A stretch of 64,000 bases of DNA from Demequina sediminis (GCF_030296675.1 NZ_AP027736.1:62001-126000), one strand, 5' to 3'. Numbered from the stretch's first letter, positions 25,820 to 38,322 are shown. Translations and numbers: made by a program. Notes: a model not told the origin generated them from the sequence alone.

Positions 25820-26034
25820 GACGCGCGATGGGGGAGTGATGTCCCGGGCGGGTGCGGCGGGGTGGGCACAATGGGGGCGGGCGCGACGGAGCAGAGTCGC
25901 GGAGAGGGAACGATGCCCTGTCCAGGACGCGCGTCGCGTCGCCCTTGACAGCCGTGGCAGAATAGAACGCTGGCCAGCCGGTTCACCGAGCGCGAGGTAC
26001 GCGTGCGGACCCGGCGGCACCTCTAAGGGAGATC
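25820..26034 (+). other. Intergenic region upstream of rpmE
   Basis: No gene is seen. The stretch 25698-25768 before the hairpin also shows nothing. TTGACA at 25945-25950 is a perfect -35 match, but no TAnnnT hexamer is correctly spaced; AGAATAG at 25959-25965 is too near. The promoter for rpmE-prfA probably lies here without a clear -10. AAGGGAG at 26024-26030 is the rpmE ribosome binding site. Confidence 0.4.
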
Positions 26035-26241
26035 ATGAAGAAGGACATCCACCCCGAGTACGTGGCCACCACTGTCACGTGCACCTGCGGCAACACGTTT
26101 GAGACCAAGTCCACCGTGACGTCCGGCGCGATCAGCGTCGAGGTCTGCTCGGCCTGCCACCCGTTCTACACCGGCAAGCAGAAGATCATGGACACCGGTG
26201 GTCGCGTGGCGCGCTTCGAGCGCCGCTACGGCAACAAGTAG
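26035..26241 (+). CDS. rpmE: 50S ribosomal protein L31, zinc-binding type
   Basis: A 68-residue ribosomal protein bL31 of the large subunit. The zinc ligands are present: CTCGNTF contributes two cysteines and [12 protein letters not shown] two more, so this is the C+ paralogue rather than the zinc-independent YkgM type. The start [10 protein letters not shown] and the end [10 protein letters not shown] are canonical. A good ribosome binding site precedes the ATG. prfA follows after 16 bases, so the two are co-transcribed. In other actinobacteria rpmE directly follows rho; here a nuclease-fold gene and hairpins separate them. Confidence 0.97.
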   Translation: MKKDIHPEYVATTVTCTCGNTFETKSTVTSGAISVEVCSACHPFYTGKQKIMDTGGRVARFERRYGNK

Positions 26242-26257
26242 TCACCCGCCCGACGAC

Positions 26258-27340
26258 GTGGCCGAGGCCTTCGCCGCCGTCCAGCCGATGCTGGACGAGT
26301 ACACCGACATCGAGCGTCAGCTCGCCGACCCCTCCGTGCATGCGGACGGGGCGCGAGCGCGCACGCTCGGGCGTCGGTTCGCGGAGCTCGGCCGCGTCGT
26401 CGCGGCACATCGTGCCTGGCAGGCCGCGAGCGACGACCTCGACGCGGCCCGCGAGATGGCGGAGGTCGACCCCGAGATGGCGGCCGAGGTGCCTGCCCTC
26501 GAGGAGGCCGTCGAGGCCGAGACCGAGCGGCTGCGCCGCATCCTCATCCCTCGCGATCCCGATGACGCACGCGACGTGATCCTCGAGATCAAGTCCGGCG
26601 AGGGCGGCGAGGAGTCCGCGCTGTTCGCGGGCGACCTGCTCAAGATGTACCTGCGTTTCGCGGAGACGAAGGGCTGGAAGGCCGAGGTCCTCGAGGCGGT
26701 GCACACCGACATGGGCGGATACAAGGACGTCTCCGTCGCGATCAAGTCGCGTGGGGCGGTCGAGCCGGAAAACGGCGTCTGGGCCCAGCTCAAGTACGAG
26801 GGCGGCGTGCACCGCGTGCAGCGCGTGCCCGCGACCGAGTCGCAGGGCAGGATTCACACCTCCGCCGCGGGCGTGCTGGTCTACCCGGAGGTCGAGGAGG
26901 TCTCCGAGGTCGAGATCGACATGAACGACGTCCGCGTGGACGTCTATCGCTCATCCGGCCCTGGCGGCCAGTCGGTCAACACGACAGACTCGGCGGTGCG
27001 CCTCACGCACCTGCCGACCGGAATCGTCGTGAGCTGCCAGAACGAGAAGAGCCAGCTGCAGAACAAGGAGTCGGCGCTGCGCATCCTGCGCGCCCGACTC
27101 CTCGCCGCGCAGAAGGAGGCCGCGGACGCCGAGGCGCAGGACATGCGAAAGTCGCAGATCCGCACCGTCGACCGCTCGGAGCGCATCCGCACCTACAACT
27201 TCCCCGAGAACCGCATCGCGGATCACCGCACGGGGTACAAGTCCTACAACCTCGACCAGGTGCTCGGCGGCGACCTGCAGCCGGTCATTCAGTCTGCGAT
27301 CGACGCGGACGAGGCTGCCCGCCTCGACTCCGCGGAGTAA
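26258..27340 (+). CDS. prfA: Peptide chain release factor 1
   Basis: Class I release factor reading UAG and UAA. The 360-residue product has the N-terminal coiled domain, the codon-recognition domain with the RF1 tripeptide region ([15 protein letters not shown]) and the catalytic GGQ in [18 protein letters not shown] (about residue 235). The C-terminus with [20 protein letters not shown] is standard. The GTG at 26258 fits the family length; a longer frame from 26198 overlaps rpmE. It is followed after 27 bases by prmC, whose enzyme methylates the GGQ glutamine of this factor. Confidence 0.96.
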   Translation: MAEAFAAVQPMLDEYTDIERQLADPSVHADGARARTLGRRFAELGRVVAAHRAWQAASDDLDAAREMAEVDPEMAAEVPALEEAVEAETERLRRILIPRDPDDARDVILEIKSGEGGEESALFAGDLLKMYLRFAETKGWKAEVLEAVHTDMGGYKDVSVAIKSRGAVEPENGVWAQLKYEGGVHRVQRVPATESQGRIHTSAAGVLVYPEVEEVSEVEIDMNDVRVDVYRSSGPGGQSVNTTDSAVRLTHLPTGIVVSCQNEKSQLQNKESALRILRARLLAAQKEAADAEAQDMRKSQIRTVDRSERIRTYNFPENRIADHRTGYKSYNLDQVLGGDLQPVIQSAIDADEAARLDSAE

Positions 27341-27367
27341 GGCGCCGAGGAGAGCGGGAGACCCATC

Positions 27368-28257
27368 GTGCCCACCGTCGGCGCGCGTCTGCGCGACACC
27401 ACTCGCCGCCTCGAGGAGGCGGGCGTTCCCTCACCCCAGCACGACGCGATCGTGCTCATCGCCCACACACTAGGACTCCAGCCGTCGTACATCCGCACCG
27501 CGGCCGCGCGCGACGACGAATGGCCCCCGGCGCGGACCTCGACCTCCTCGAGGCGCGTGTCACGCGTCGCGTCGAGCGTGAGCCGCTCCAGCACATCACA
27601 GGCAAGGCCTACTTCCGCTCGCTCGAGCTTCAGGTGGGCCCCGGCGTGTTCGTCCCGCGCCCCGAGACCGAGGTCGTGGCGGGCGTGGCGATCGCCGCCG
27701 CGCGCGCTGCGCTCGAGCTACGCGGCGAGGTGCGCGTGACCGACCTGTGCGCCGGCTCGGGGGCGATCGGCATCTCCGTGGCGACCGAGATCCCCGAGGC
27801 CGAGGTCGCGATGGTCGAGGCGAGCGAAGAGGCGCTCGTCTACCTGCGCCTCAACGCCCGCTATCAGCCCACCGACGTCCGCAGGCGACTGCGGACCGTC
27901 TATGGGGACGCCCGCAACTGCCTGCGTCAGTTCGACGCGTGTGCGGATGTGGTGGTGTCGAATCCGCCGTACGTGCCGACCGACGCCGTGCCCCGTGACC
28001 CCGAGGTCGCGCGCCACGACCCGCCGCAGGCCCTCTACGGGCTCGGCGAGGACGGCCTCGACGTCCCGCGCGCGATCCTCGACGAGGCACAGCGGCTGCT
28101 GCGCGTGGGCGGGGTCGTGGTGATGGAGCACGGCGACGACCAGGGCGCCGCGATGCGCGCGTACGCCGAGTCGTCGGAGTGGTGGGGCGACGTCCGCACG
28201 CTCACGGATCTCACCGGTCGCGACCGCATGCTCGTGGCGACCCGCGTCGGGGTCTGA
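27368..28257 (+). CDS. prmC: Release factor glutamine methyltransferase (one apparent frameshift)
   Basis: SAM-dependent N5-methyltransferase acting on the glutamine of the GGQ motif of release factors. The N-terminal helical domain (MPTVGARLRDTTRRLEEAG) and the catalytic domain are in different frames because five C at 27524-27528 should be six. After restoration the product is 296 residues. The catalytic part shows RVEREPLQHITGKAYF, VFVPRPETE, the SAM loop VTDLCAGSGAIGIS and the substrate motif SNPPYVPTD. It lies between prfA and tsaC, the order seen in M. tuberculosis. The defect is probably a sequence error. Confidence 0.92.
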
Positions 28258-28269
28258 CAGACTGGCGCC

Positions 28270-28917
28270 GTGATTCTCGACTGTCGCGACCCCGAAACCT
28301 GGGGCCCGTCGCTCGACGCCGCCGTCGACGCCGTCGCCCGCGGCGCGGTGATCGTGCTTCCCACCGACACCGTGTACGGGGTCGGGGCCGATGCCTTTCA
28401 GCCTCCCGCCGTCGCCGCGCTCCTCGCGGCGAAGGGCCGCGGCAGGCAGATGCCACCGCCCGTGCTGATCCCGAGCGTGAGGACCGTCGACGGGCTCGCG
28501 CGCGACGTTCCCGACGCCGCCCGCACGCTCATGGAATCCTGCTGGCCCGGCGCGCTCACGGTGATCGTGCACGCCCAGCCCTCGCTCGCGTGGGACCTGG
28601 GGGAGACCGGCGGCACCGTGGCGTTGCGCGTGCCCGATCATCCCTCCGCCCTCGCCCTGCTGAGCCGCACGGGGCCGCTCGCCGTCACCAGCGCGAACCG
28701 CACCGGCGAGCCCGCCGCCACGACGGCGCTCGAGGCGCACGAGCAGCTCGGTGACGCCGTCGCGGTGTACCTCGACGCAGGTGACAGCCCACTCGGCGTC
28801 GCCTCGACCATCGTCGATGCCACGGGCCCTCGCCTGCGCATCGTCCGCCAGGGCGGGGTGTCTCGCGAGACCCTGGCGTCCCTCGTGGGGGAAGCCCTCG
28901 AGGGTGCCGACGGGTGA
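28270..28917 (+). CDS. tsaC: Threonylcarbamoyl-AMP synthase (Sua5/YwlC/TsaC family)
   Basis: Makes threonylcarbamoyl-AMP for the t6A37 modification of ANN-decoding tRNAs. The 215-residue product has the family core: AVIVLPTDTVYGVGADA (nucleotide-binding KxR/SxN region), AAKGRGRQMPPPVLI, SCWPGALTVIV, VALRVPDHPSA, LAVTSANRTGEPAAT and STIVDATGPRLRIVRQGG. It lacks the extra Sua5 C-terminal domain. GTG start; CAGACT six bases upstream is a weak leaderless -10. Its stop overlaps the next start (GTGA), so it is coupled to the wecA-like gene. Confidence 0.94.
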   Translation: MILDCRDPETWGPSLDAAVDAVARGAVIVLPTDTVYGVGADAFQPPAVAALLAAKGRGRQMPPPVLIPSVRTVDGLARDVPDAARTLMESCWPGALTVIVHAQPSLAWDLGETGGTVALRVPDHPSALALLSRTGPLAVTSANRTGEPAATTALEAHEQLGDAVAVYLDAGDSPLGVASTIVDATGPRLRIVRQGGVSRETLASLVGEALEGADG

Positions 28918-30124
28918 AGGTCTATCTCACCCTGATGGCGATCGCGGCGCTCGTCGCGTACGTCGCCACTCCCGCGATGCGCCACCTGGCGTTCCGCGTG
29001 GGCGCGATCACGGCGGTGCGCGAGCGCGACGTCCACACCACCCCCATCCCGAGGCTCGGCGGCATCGCGATCTTCCTCGGACTCGCCGTCGCGGGGGTGG
29101 TGGCCTCGGCCGTCCCGTTCCTCGATCCCGTGTTCGCCGCGGGTCGCGAGCCCTGGGCCGTGCTCGGTGCGGCGGCGATCGTGTGTGCGCTGGGCATGGC
29201 CGATGACATCTGGGACCTCGACTGGATGGCCAAGCTCGGAGGCCAGTTCCTCGCGGGGCTCGTGCTCGCGTGGGGAGGCGTGCAGCTGGTCACCGTCCCG
29301 ATCGCCGGAGTGACGATCGGCAGCTCGTATGTCTCGCTCATCGCGACGGTGTTTGTCGTGGTCATCGCGATGAACGCCGTCAACTTCGTCGACGGCCTGG
29401 ACGGACTCGCGGCGGGCATGATCGCGATCGGCGGCCTCGCGTTCTTCACGTACACGTATCTGCTCGCGAGGTCGGCGTCGCCGGGCGACTACTCGTCCCT
29501 CGCGACCATCGTGGTCGCGCTGCTCGTGGGCGCGTGCCTGGGCTTCCTGCCGCACAACGTGCACCCCGCGCGCATCTTCATGGGCGACTCCGGCTCGATG
29601 GTGCTGGGCCTCATGCTCGCGGCGGCGGCGATCATCGTCACGGGTCAGATCGACCCCGCGGTGATCTCGGAGCGAGAGCGCATCCCCGCCTTCATTCCGA
29701 TCATGCTGCCGATCATGGTGCTCGCGGTCCCGCTCATCGACATGACGGCCGCCGTGATCCGTCGCGCGGCGAGGGGGAGTCGCCCTTCTCGCCCGACAAG
29801 CACCACCTCCATCACCTGTTGCTGCGCCGCGGGCACTCGCACCGCTGGGCGGTGACCGTCCTGTACCTGTGGACCGCCGTGCTGTCCTTCGGGACGGTCT
29901 CCGTGGTCTTCCTGCCGCCGTGGCTGTCGGCGGTCGCGATCGTGCTCGGCATCGCGGGAGCCGCGGCCGTGACGCTGTCCCCGCGCTTCGCGCGGTTCTT
30001 CTCGCGCCAGTGGCGGCGTGCCGGTCACGCCGTGTTCGCGCTTCAACGGGCGACCCCCGAGGGCAGGAGCGTCCGTGAGGACGATGCCGTGGGCACCCCG
30101 ACGACGTCCAAGGAGGACGCATGA
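28914..30124 (+). CDS. wecA: WecA/TagO-like undecaprenyl-phosphate sugar-phosphate transferase (one apparent frameshift)
   Basis: Polytopic membrane enzyme that moves a HexNAc-1-phosphate (GlcNAc in the best studied cases) from UDP to undecaprenyl phosphate, starting a cell-wall glycopolymer. About ten hydrophobic helices are seen. Key motifs are PRLGGIAIFLG, the Asp pair in GMADDIWDLDW, NAVNFVDGLDGLAAG and IFMGDSGSMVLG. The frame breaks at 29773-29777, where five G should be six; beyond it PDKHHLHHLLLRRGHSH, the conserved His block, follows in the next frame. The restored product is 403 residues. It corresponds to rfe (Rv1302) upstream of the atp operon in M. tuberculosis. Confidence 0.9.
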
Positions 30125-30528
30125 CCCCCGAGGCAGAGGTTTATCGGCGCGCGATGCGCACCACGGTGATCGCGCTCGTCGCGCTCGCGGCGGTGGCCGC
30201 GGGCGTGGGTTGGCTGGTGGTGGGTAGCGCCGGCCTGATCGCCGGCGTCGCTGGCGCGGCCGTGGCCGCGCTGGGCGCCATCCCCACCCAGGTCGCGATG
30301 CTCGTCTCGCACCGCCAATCGCCCCAGGCGATGGCGGGAATCGTGCTGTTCTCGTGGCTGGGCAAGATGGTGCTCGTGGTGATCGCGCTCGTGGTCCTCG
30401 CGGGCATCGACGGCTTCCACAGGCCCATGTTCGGAATCACCGTGGTGGTGGGCCTGATCCTGTCGCTCGGCATCGACATGATGAGCCTGCGCCGGTCGCG
30501 CGTGCCGTATGTCGATCCGGGTACTTAG
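30121..30528 (+). CDS. AtpI-like ATP synthase-associated membrane protein
   Basis: A 135-residue membrane protein with four hydrophobic segments (about 15-33, 35-57, 70-90, 95-112). It begins MTPEAEVYRRAMRTTVIA and overlaps wecA by four bases (ATGA). Position directly before atpB is that of atpI, whose products assist c-ring assembly or Mg uptake in other bacteria; sequence similarity to AtpI is low, as is usual in actinobacteria. The call rests on position and topology. Confidence 0.6.
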   Translation: MTPEAEVYRRAMRTTVIALVALAAVAAGVGWLVVGSAGLIAGVAGAAVAALGAIPTQVAMLVSHRQSPQAMAGIVLFSWLGKMVLVVIALVVLAGIDGFHRPMFGITVVVGLILSLGIDMMSLRRSRVPYVDPGT

Positions 30529-30551
30529 TCCCGGATTCCATAGGTTAGGCT
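30524..30551 (+). promoter_or_regulatory. Candidate promoter for atpB
   Basis: CTTAGT (30524-30529), a 16-base spacer and TAGGCT (30546-30551), with a leader of about 55 bases to atpB. The hexamers are imperfect. It would allow synthesis of the ATP synthase apart from the upstream wall and translation genes. Confidence 0.35.
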
Positions 30552-30609
30552 GTCCACCAGTCGCGGGGCGGGGCATCGTCCTGCCCCCCAGCAGATCACA
30601 GGAGCTTTC

Positions 30610-31464
30610 GTGACCAACCTACTGGCAGCGGCCGTCGGCGCAGAGGCCGAGGGCTCGGGCGAGTCTCAGAACTTCTTCCAGTGGCTCTTCAGCTCCGACG
30701 GCTTCCACGCGCCGACGATCGGTGAGTTCTTCCCCGAGGCGCTGCTGTGGGAGGGCACCCTCTTCGAGTTCAACCGCATCACGCTGGTTCGCGTGATCGC
30801 CGCGGTCGCGCTCATCGTGGTGTTCTGGGTGGTGGCCGCCCGCGCGCGTGTCGTGCCCGGCCGCTTCCAGTCGTTCATCGAGTACGCCCTTGACTTCGTG
30901 CGCGTGCAGATCGCCGAGGAGGTGATCGGCAAGGACAAGGCTCGCCCCTACGTCGCGTTCCTCACGACGCTGTTCCTCGCGATCGTCTTCTTCAACATCA
31001 CCGGCGTGATCCCGTTCCTCAACATCGCGGGAACGTCCGTGATCGGGCTGCCGATCATCATGGCGCTGTGGGTCTACGTGATGTACCTGGGCGTCGGCAT
31101 CAAGAAGCACGGGCTCGGCGGCTACCTCAAGACGTCGCTGTTCCCCGCGGGCGTGCCGTGGCCGATCTACATCCTGCTCACGCCGATCGAGTTCCTGCAG
31201 GTCTTCTTCCTGCGCCCGTTCACTCTCGCGCTGCGACTCACCGCGAACATGATCGCGGGTCACCTGCTGCTCGTCGTCGCCTTCGCCGGCACCCAGTACC
31301 TCTTCTTCGAGGCCTCGGGCGCGATCAAGGCCGCGGGTGCGCTGACGTTCCTGGGCGGCTTCGCGTTCACGCTGTTCGAGGTCTTCGTCGCGCTGCTGCA
31401 GGCCTACGTCTTCACCATGCTTTCGGCGGTCTATCTCAACATGGCCCTCGAAGAGGAGCACTAA
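30610..31464 (+). CDS. atpB: ATP synthase F0 subunit a
   Basis: Membrane stator subunit that forms the proton half-channels with the c-ring. The 284-residue product has five to six helices. The essential arginine region is FTLALRLTANMIAGHLLL (about residues 205-222), followed by FEVFVALLQAYVFTMLSAVYLNMAL, the conserved final helix. GTG start with GGAGCTTTC upstream. First gene of the atp cluster BEFHAGDC; the genes are closely spaced and all on the plus strand. Confidence 0.97.
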   Translation: MTNLLAAAVGAEAEGSGESQNFFQWLFSSDGFHAPTIGEFFPEALLWEGTLFEFNRITLVRVIAAVALIVVFWVVAARARVVPGRFQSFIEYALDFVRVQIAEEVIGKDKARPYVAFLTTLFLAIVFFNITGVIPFLNIAGTSVIGLPIIMALWVYVMYLGVGIKKHGLGGYLKTSLFPAGVPWPIYILLTPIEFLQVFFLRPFTLALRLTANMIAGHLLLVVAFAGTQYLFFEASGAIKAAGALTFLGGFAFTLFEVFVALLQAYVFTMLSAVYLNMALEEEH

Positions 31465-32298
<834 letters not shown>

Positions 32299-32302
32299 GC
32301 AC

Positions 32303-33115
32303 ATGCGTGGAACGAGCCAGGAGTCGCGTGACGCGGTGCTGCGCGAGTTCGAGCCCGTGGTGACGGCGGGAGGGGACCAGGGTCTGGTCCTCGCCGAGCA
32401 GCTGTTCGCCGCGGTCGAGGCGCTCGACGCCTCCGGCTCGTTGCGCCGTGCGCTCACCGATCCGTCGCGGTCAGGCCACGACAAGGCCGGGCTGGTGCGG
32501 GCCGTGTTCTCGTCCTTCGACCCGAGGGTCCAGGACGTGCTGGCGCGGTTCGTGTCCGCGAGGTGGATCACCGTTGAAGACCTCGCGGAAGCGATCGACG
32601 ACGCGGGCGAGCGCGCGATCTTCGCGTACGCGCAGAGCCAGGGCACGCTCGAGGCGGTGCAGGAGGAGCTGTTCCGCGTGCAGCGTCAGCTGCTCGCGAA
32701 CCGCGACCTGCTCACCGCCATGAGCAACAGGGCGGCCACCAAGGAGACGCGTCTCGCTCTCCTCGAGGGCGTGCTGGGCGGCAAGCTCCTGCCCACGACC
32801 CAGGCGCTCATGGAGCGCGTGGTCGGCACGCCGCGCGGCCGCCGCCTGGTGCCCGCGATCGATGCTCTGCTTGAGTCGGCCGCGGAGCACCGCGACCGCC
32901 TGCTCGCGCACGTCACGGCCGCTGTTGAGCTCAGCGCCGCCCAGCGCACGCGCCTCGCCGGCATCCTGTCGGATGCCTACGGCCGCGAGGTCATGATCAA
33001 CGTCGCCGTGGACCCCCAGGTCCTGGGCGGCATCCGAGTCCAGGTTGGGTCCGAGGTGGTGGACGGCACCGTCCTGTCTCGACTCGACGACGCACGACGA
33101 CGACTCGTCGGCTAG
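32303..33115 (+). CDS. atpH: ATP synthase F1 subunit delta
   Basis: Stator subunit joining the peripheral stalk to the alpha3-beta3 head. The 270-residue length matches actinobacterial delta, which is longer than in E. coli. The N-terminal helical bundle includes [15 protein letters not shown] and the C-terminal part has [27 protein letters not shown] and [26 protein letters not shown], the conserved end. Start ATG at 32303, four bases after atpF. Confidence 0.95.
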   Translation: MRGTSQESRDAVLREFEPVVTAGGDQGLVLAEQLFAAVEALDASGSLRRALTDPSRSGHDKAGLVRAVFSSFDPRVQDVLARFVSARWITVEDLAEAIDDAGERAIFAYAQSQGTLEAVQEELFRVQRQLLANRDLLTAMSNRAATKETRLALLEGVLGGKLLPTTQALMERVVGTPRGRRLVPAIDALLESAAEHRDRLLAHVTAAVELSAAQRTRLAGILSDAYGREVMINVAVDPQVLGGIRVQVGSEVVDGTVLSRLDDARRRLVG

Positions 33116-33161
33116 CGCCGACGCACCAATGCCGCACCGCGGTACTGACAGGAGAGATGGC

Positions 33162-34799
33162 ATGGCAGAGTTGACGATCAGCCCCGACGAGATCCGGGCT
33201 GCACTCGACAGCTACGTGAAGTCCTACGAGCCCACGGGCGCCGTGGTCGACGAGGTGGGTCGCGTGACCCTCGCTGGCGATGGCATCGCGCAGGTCGAGG
33301 GGCTGCCGGGCTGCATGGCGAACGAGCTGCTGCGCTTCGAGGACGGAACGCTGGGCCTCGCGCTCAACCTCGACGTCCGCGAGATCGGCGTCGTGGTGCT
33401 GGGCGAGTTCACGGGTATCGAGGAGGGCCAGCCGGTGCACCGCACGGGCGAAGTTCTCTCGGTCGCCGTCGGTGACGGCTACCTGGGACGCGTCGTGGAC
33501 CCGCTGGGCACGCCGATCGATGGCCTCGGCGAGATCGAGACCACCGGCCGTCGCGCCCTCGAGCTTCAGGCCCCCGGCGTGATGGCGCGCAAGTCCGTGC
33601 ACGAGCCGCTGCAGACGGGCCTCAAGGCCATCGACGCGATGATCCCGATCGGCCGCGGCCAGCGCCAGCTCATCATCGGTGACCGCCAGACCGGCAAGAC
33701 CGCGATCGCGATCGACACGATCATCAATCAGAAGGCGAACTGGGAGACCGGCGACCCCTCGAAGCAGGTGCGCTGCATCTATGTCGCGATCGGTCAGAAG
33801 GGCTCGACCATCGCCGCCGTGCGTGGCGCTCTCGAGGAGGCAGGCGCGCTCGAGTACACGACCATCGTCGCTGCTCCCGCGTCCGACCCCGCCGGCTTCA
33901 AGTACCTCGCGCCCTACACGGGCTCCGCGATCGGTCAGCACTGGATGTACGACGGCAAGCACGTCCTCATCATCTTCGACGACCTGTCGAAGCAGGCCGA
34001 GGCCTACCGTGCGGTGTCGCTGCTGCTGCGTCGCCCGCCGGGCCGCGAGGCGTACCCCGGCGACGTGTTCTACCTGCACAGCCGCCTTCTCGAGCGTTGC
34101 GCGAAGCTGTCGGACGAGATGGGCGCCGGCTCGATGACCGGCCTGCCCGTCATCGAGACGAAGGCCAACGACGTCTCGGCCTACATCCCGACCAACGTCA
34201 TCTCGATCACGGACGGACAGATCTTCCTCCAGTCCGACCTGTTCAACGCCAACCAGCGTCCCGCGATCGACGTCGGCATCTCCGTGTCCCGCGTGGGTGG
34301 CTCGGCGCAGGTCAAGGCCATGAAGAAGGTCTCGGGAACGCTCAAGATCGACCTCGCCCAGTACCGCTCGCTCGAGGCCTTCGCGATGTTCGCGTCCGAC
34401 CTCGACGCGGCGTCCCGCCAGCAGCTCACGCGTGGTGCGCGCCTCATGGAGCTGCTCAAGCAGCCCCAGTACTCGCCGTACCCGGTCGAGGAGCAGGTCG
34501 TGTCCATCTGGGCGGGCACCAAGGGCAAGCTCGACAAGATCGCGCTGGGCGACGTGCTGCGCTTCGAGCGCGAGCTGCTCGACCACCTGCGCCGCAACAC
34601 CTCGATTCTCGATGACATCGCGACCACCGGTCAGCTGTCGGACGAGAACGAGGCCGCGCTGAGCACCCACGTTGACGACTACGTGTCGACGTTCCTCGAG
34701 TCCGAGAACACCGCGCTGACGACTCACTCCACGGTCGACGACGGCGAGTCCGTCGCGGTCGAGCAGGAGCAGATCGTCGCGGAGAAGAAGAAGAAGTAG
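33162..34799 (+). CDS. atpA: ATP synthase F1 subunit alpha
   Basis: Regulatory nucleotide-binding subunit of F1. The 545-residue product starts [15 protein letters not shown], with GGAGAG upstream. Walker A is GDRQTGKT (about 173-180), Walker B is [16 protein letters not shown], and [20 protein letters not shown] is invariant. The C-terminus ends in a Lys run (EKKKK). The ATG at 33162 is preferred to the longer frame that overlaps atpH. atpG follows after three bases. Confidence 0.98.
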   Translation: MAELTISPDEIRAALDSYVKSYEPTGAVVDEVGRVTLAGDGIAQVEGLPGCMANELLRFEDGTLGLALNLDVREIGVVVLGEFTGIEEGQPVHRTGEVLSVAVGDGYLGRVVDPLGTPIDGLGEIETTGRRALELQAPGVMARKSVHEPLQTGLKAIDAMIPIGRGQRQLIIGDRQTGKTAIAIDTIINQKANWETGDPSKQVRCIYVAIGQKGSTIAAVRGALEEAGALEYTTIVAAPASDPAGFKYLAPYTGSAIGQHWMYDGKHVLIIFDDLSKQAEAYRAVSLLLRRPPGREAYPGDVFYLHSRLLERCAKLSDEMGAGSMTGLPVIETKANDVSAYIPTNVISITDGQIFLQSDLFNANQRPAIDVGISVSRVGGSAQVKAMKKVSGTLKIDLAQYRSLEAFAMFASDLDAASRQQLTRGARLMELLKQPQYSPYPVEEQVVSIWAGTKGKLDKIALGDVLRFERELLDHLRRNTSILDDIATTGQLSDENEAALSTHVDDYVSTFLESENTALTTHSTVDDGESVAVEQEQIVAEKKKK

Positions 34800-34802
34800 C
34801 CG

Positions 34803-35699
34803 ATGGCCGGACAGCAACGCGTCTATCGCCAGAGGATCAAGGCGACCCAGTCGCTCAAGAAGATCTTCCGTGCGATGGAACTCATCGCCGCCTCGCGCAT
34901 CGGCAAGGCACGCTCGCGCGTCGAGCACGCCATGCCGTACACGAGGGCCATCACGCGTGCCATCAGCGCGGTCGCGGCGCACTCCAGCGTCGAGCACCCG
35001 CTGACGAGCAAGCGTGACGACACCGGCCGCGTCGCGATCCTTGTCATCAGCGCCGACCGCGGAATGGCGGGCGCCTACTCGGCGAACGTCATCCGCGAGT
35101 CGGAGCGTCTGCGGGGACGTCTCGAGGCGCAGGGCAAGGAGGTCGTGCAGTTTGCGGCCGGCCGCCGTGCGGTCTCGTACTTCGCGTTCCGTCGTCGCGA
35201 GCTCGCCGGCTCGTGGGTGGGAGCGTCCGACGCCCCCACGCGCGAGACGGCACGAGAGATCTCGCGCGCGCTCTTTGATCGCTTCGCCGCGTCCAAGGAG
35301 GATGGCGGTGTCGACGAGATTCAGATCGTCTTCACCCGCTTCACCTCGATGGTGACGCAGGAGGCCCGCGTCATCCGACTGCTCCCCCTCGAGATCGTCG
35401 AGGGCGTGGTCGAGGCCGAGCCGGGCGAGATCGAGCCGCTGTACGACTTCGAGCCGTCCGCGGAGGAGGTGCTCGACGCGCTGCTGCCGCGGTACATCGA
35501 GTCGCGCATCTTCGCGAGCCTGCTGCAGTCCGCGGCCTCCGAGCTCGCGAACCGCCAGCGCGCGATGAACACCGCGACCTCGAACGCCGAGGACATCATC
35601 CGTAACTACACCCGACTCGCCAATCAGGCGCGTCAGGCAGAGATCACCCAGGAAATCAGCGAGATCGTCTCGGGCGCCGATGCGCTCGCGGCCTCGTGA
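34803..35699 (+). CDS. atpG: ATP synthase F1 subunit gamma
   Basis: Central rotor shaft. The 298-residue product has the N-terminal helix [36 protein letters not shown] and the C-terminal helix [51 protein letters not shown], the two halves of the coiled coil that penetrates the alpha-beta ring. The middle Rossmann part has [18 protein letters not shown]. It starts three bases after atpA. Confidence 0.97.
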   Translation: MAGQQRVYRQRIKATQSLKKIFRAMELIAASRIGKARSRVEHAMPYTRAITRAISAVAAHSSVEHPLTSKRDDTGRVAILVISADRGMAGAYSANVIRESERLRGRLEAQGKEVVQFAAGRRAVSYFAFRRRELAGSWVGASDAPTRETAREISRALFDRFAASKEDGGVDEIQIVFTRFTSMVTQEARVIRLLPLEIVEGVVEAEPGEIEPLYDFEPSAEEVLDALLPRYIESRIFASLLQSAASELANRQRAMNTATSNAEDIIRNYTRLANQARQAEITQEISEIVSGADALAAS

Positions 35700-35716
35700 C
35701 CGGAAGCGAGAGAGCC

Positions 35717-37248
<1,532 letters not shown>

Positions 37249-37250
37249 TC

Positions 37251-37538
37251 ATGGCCGGCCCCCTGACTGTCGACGTCGTCGCCCCCGACCAGGTGCTCTG
37301 GTCGGGGACGGCGGAGCGTCTCGTGGCCCCGACCGTCGAGGGCGAGATCGGCCTGCTCACCGGCCACGAGCCCGTGCTCTCCGTGCTGAAGTCCGGCGTG
37401 GTCCGGGTGCGTGGCGGTGCCGATGGCGACGCCGAGTTCCCCATCGAGAGCGGCTTCCTGTCCTTCGACCACGACGTCGTGACCGTCGTCGTCGAGCCCG
37501 TGGAGGACCACCAGGAGACGGCCCCGGCCGAGTCCTGA
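37251..37538 (+). CDS. atpC: ATP synthase F1 subunit epsilon, short form
   Basis: Rotor subunit that couples gamma to the c-ring. The 95-residue product consists of the N-terminal beta-sandwich only ([42 protein letters not shown], a canonical block). The C-terminal two-helix domain that inhibits ATP hydrolysis in E. coli and Bacillus is absent. Short epsilon subunits are known in Micrococcales, so this is probably genuine. Its stop overlaps the nucS start (TGATG). Confidence 0.94.
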   Translation: MAGPLTVDVVAPDQVLWSGTAERLVAPTVEGEIGLLTGHEPVLSVLKSGVVRVRGGADGDAEFPIESGFLSFDHDVVTVVVEPVEDHQETAPAES

Positions 37539-38233
37539 TGCGGGTGGTGATCGCGCGCTGCGCGGCCCGGTACACCGGGCGGCTGTCGGCGCATCTGCCG
37601 CTCGCCACGCGCGCCATCATGGTCAAGGCGGATGGCTCGGTGCTGCTGCACTCCGACGGCGGCTCCTACAAGCCGCTCAACTGGATGAGCCCGCCGTGCA
37701 CGATGCGCGTGGTGGCCGTCTCCGAGGAGGCCGCCGCGCGCGGGGTCGCCGAGGTGTGGGTGGTCCAGCACGACAAGACCGACGACCGTCTTGAGATCGA
37801 GCTCCACGACGTGCTCGCGGACACCGAGCACGAGCTGGGCGTCGACCCCGGCCTCATCAAGGACGGGGTCGAGGCGCACCTCCAGGAGCTCCTGGCGGAA
37901 CAGATTGCGTTGCTCGGAGACGGCCACACGCTCGTGAGGCGCGAGTACATGACCGCGATCGGCCCCGTCGACATCCTCGCGCGGGATCGCTCGGGCGCGG
38001 CCGTGGCCGTCGAGATCAAGCGCAGGGGCGAGATCGACGGCGTCGAGCAGCTCACGCGCTACCTTGAGCTGCTCAACCGCGACCCGCTGCTGGCCCCCGT
38101 GACGGGCGTGTTCGCGGCGCAGGAGATCAAGCCGCAGGCCAGGGTGCTCGCGGAGGACAGGGGCATCCGCTGCCTGGTGCTCGACTACGAGTCGATGCGC
38201 GGCAATGAGGACCTCAGCTCGCGACTGTTCTGA
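37538..38233 (+). CDS. nucS: Mismatch-specific endonuclease NucS/EndoMS
   Basis: Endonuclease of the MutS-independent mismatch repair pathway of actinobacteria and some archaea. It cuts both strands at certain mismatches and is stimulated by the sliding clamp. The 231-residue product starts [20 protein letters not shown], typical for the family. The catalytic RecB-like motif lies in GPVDILARD (Asp about 145) and [20 protein letters not shown] (Glu159, Lys161). The ATG overlaps the atpC stop, so it is translationally coupled to the atp operon. A large hairpin 42 bases downstream may terminate it. Confidence 0.96.
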   Translation: MRVVIARCAARYTGRLSAHLPLATRAIMVKADGSVLLHSDGGSYKPLNWMSPPCTMRVVAVSEEAAARGVAEVWVVQHDKTDDRLEIELHDVLADTEHELGVDPGLIKDGVEAHLQELLAEQIALLGDGHTLVRREYMTAIGPVDILARDRSGAAVAVEIKRRGEIDGVEQLTRYLELLNRDPLLAPVTGVFAAQEIKPQARVLAEDRGIRCLVLDYESMRGNEDLSSRLF

Positions 38234-38275
38234 CTCGCCCCGCGCCCGACTGTGCCCGCGCGCCCTGCGCCTGGG

Positions 38276-38322
38276 GAGGTGCTCAGTGCCCGTTTCGGAC
38301 GATTCCGGGCACTGAGCACCTC
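38276..38322. repeat. Dispersed hairpin repeat, copy 3
   Basis: Perfect 17-base arms (38276-38292 and 38306-38322), GAGGTGCTCAGTGCCCG and its complement, with loop TTTCGGACGATTC. The arm core is identical to copy 1, and the loops share TTCG and CGATT. No nuclease-fold gene accompanies this copy. It lies 43 bases after nucS and may act as its terminator. Confidence 0.83.
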
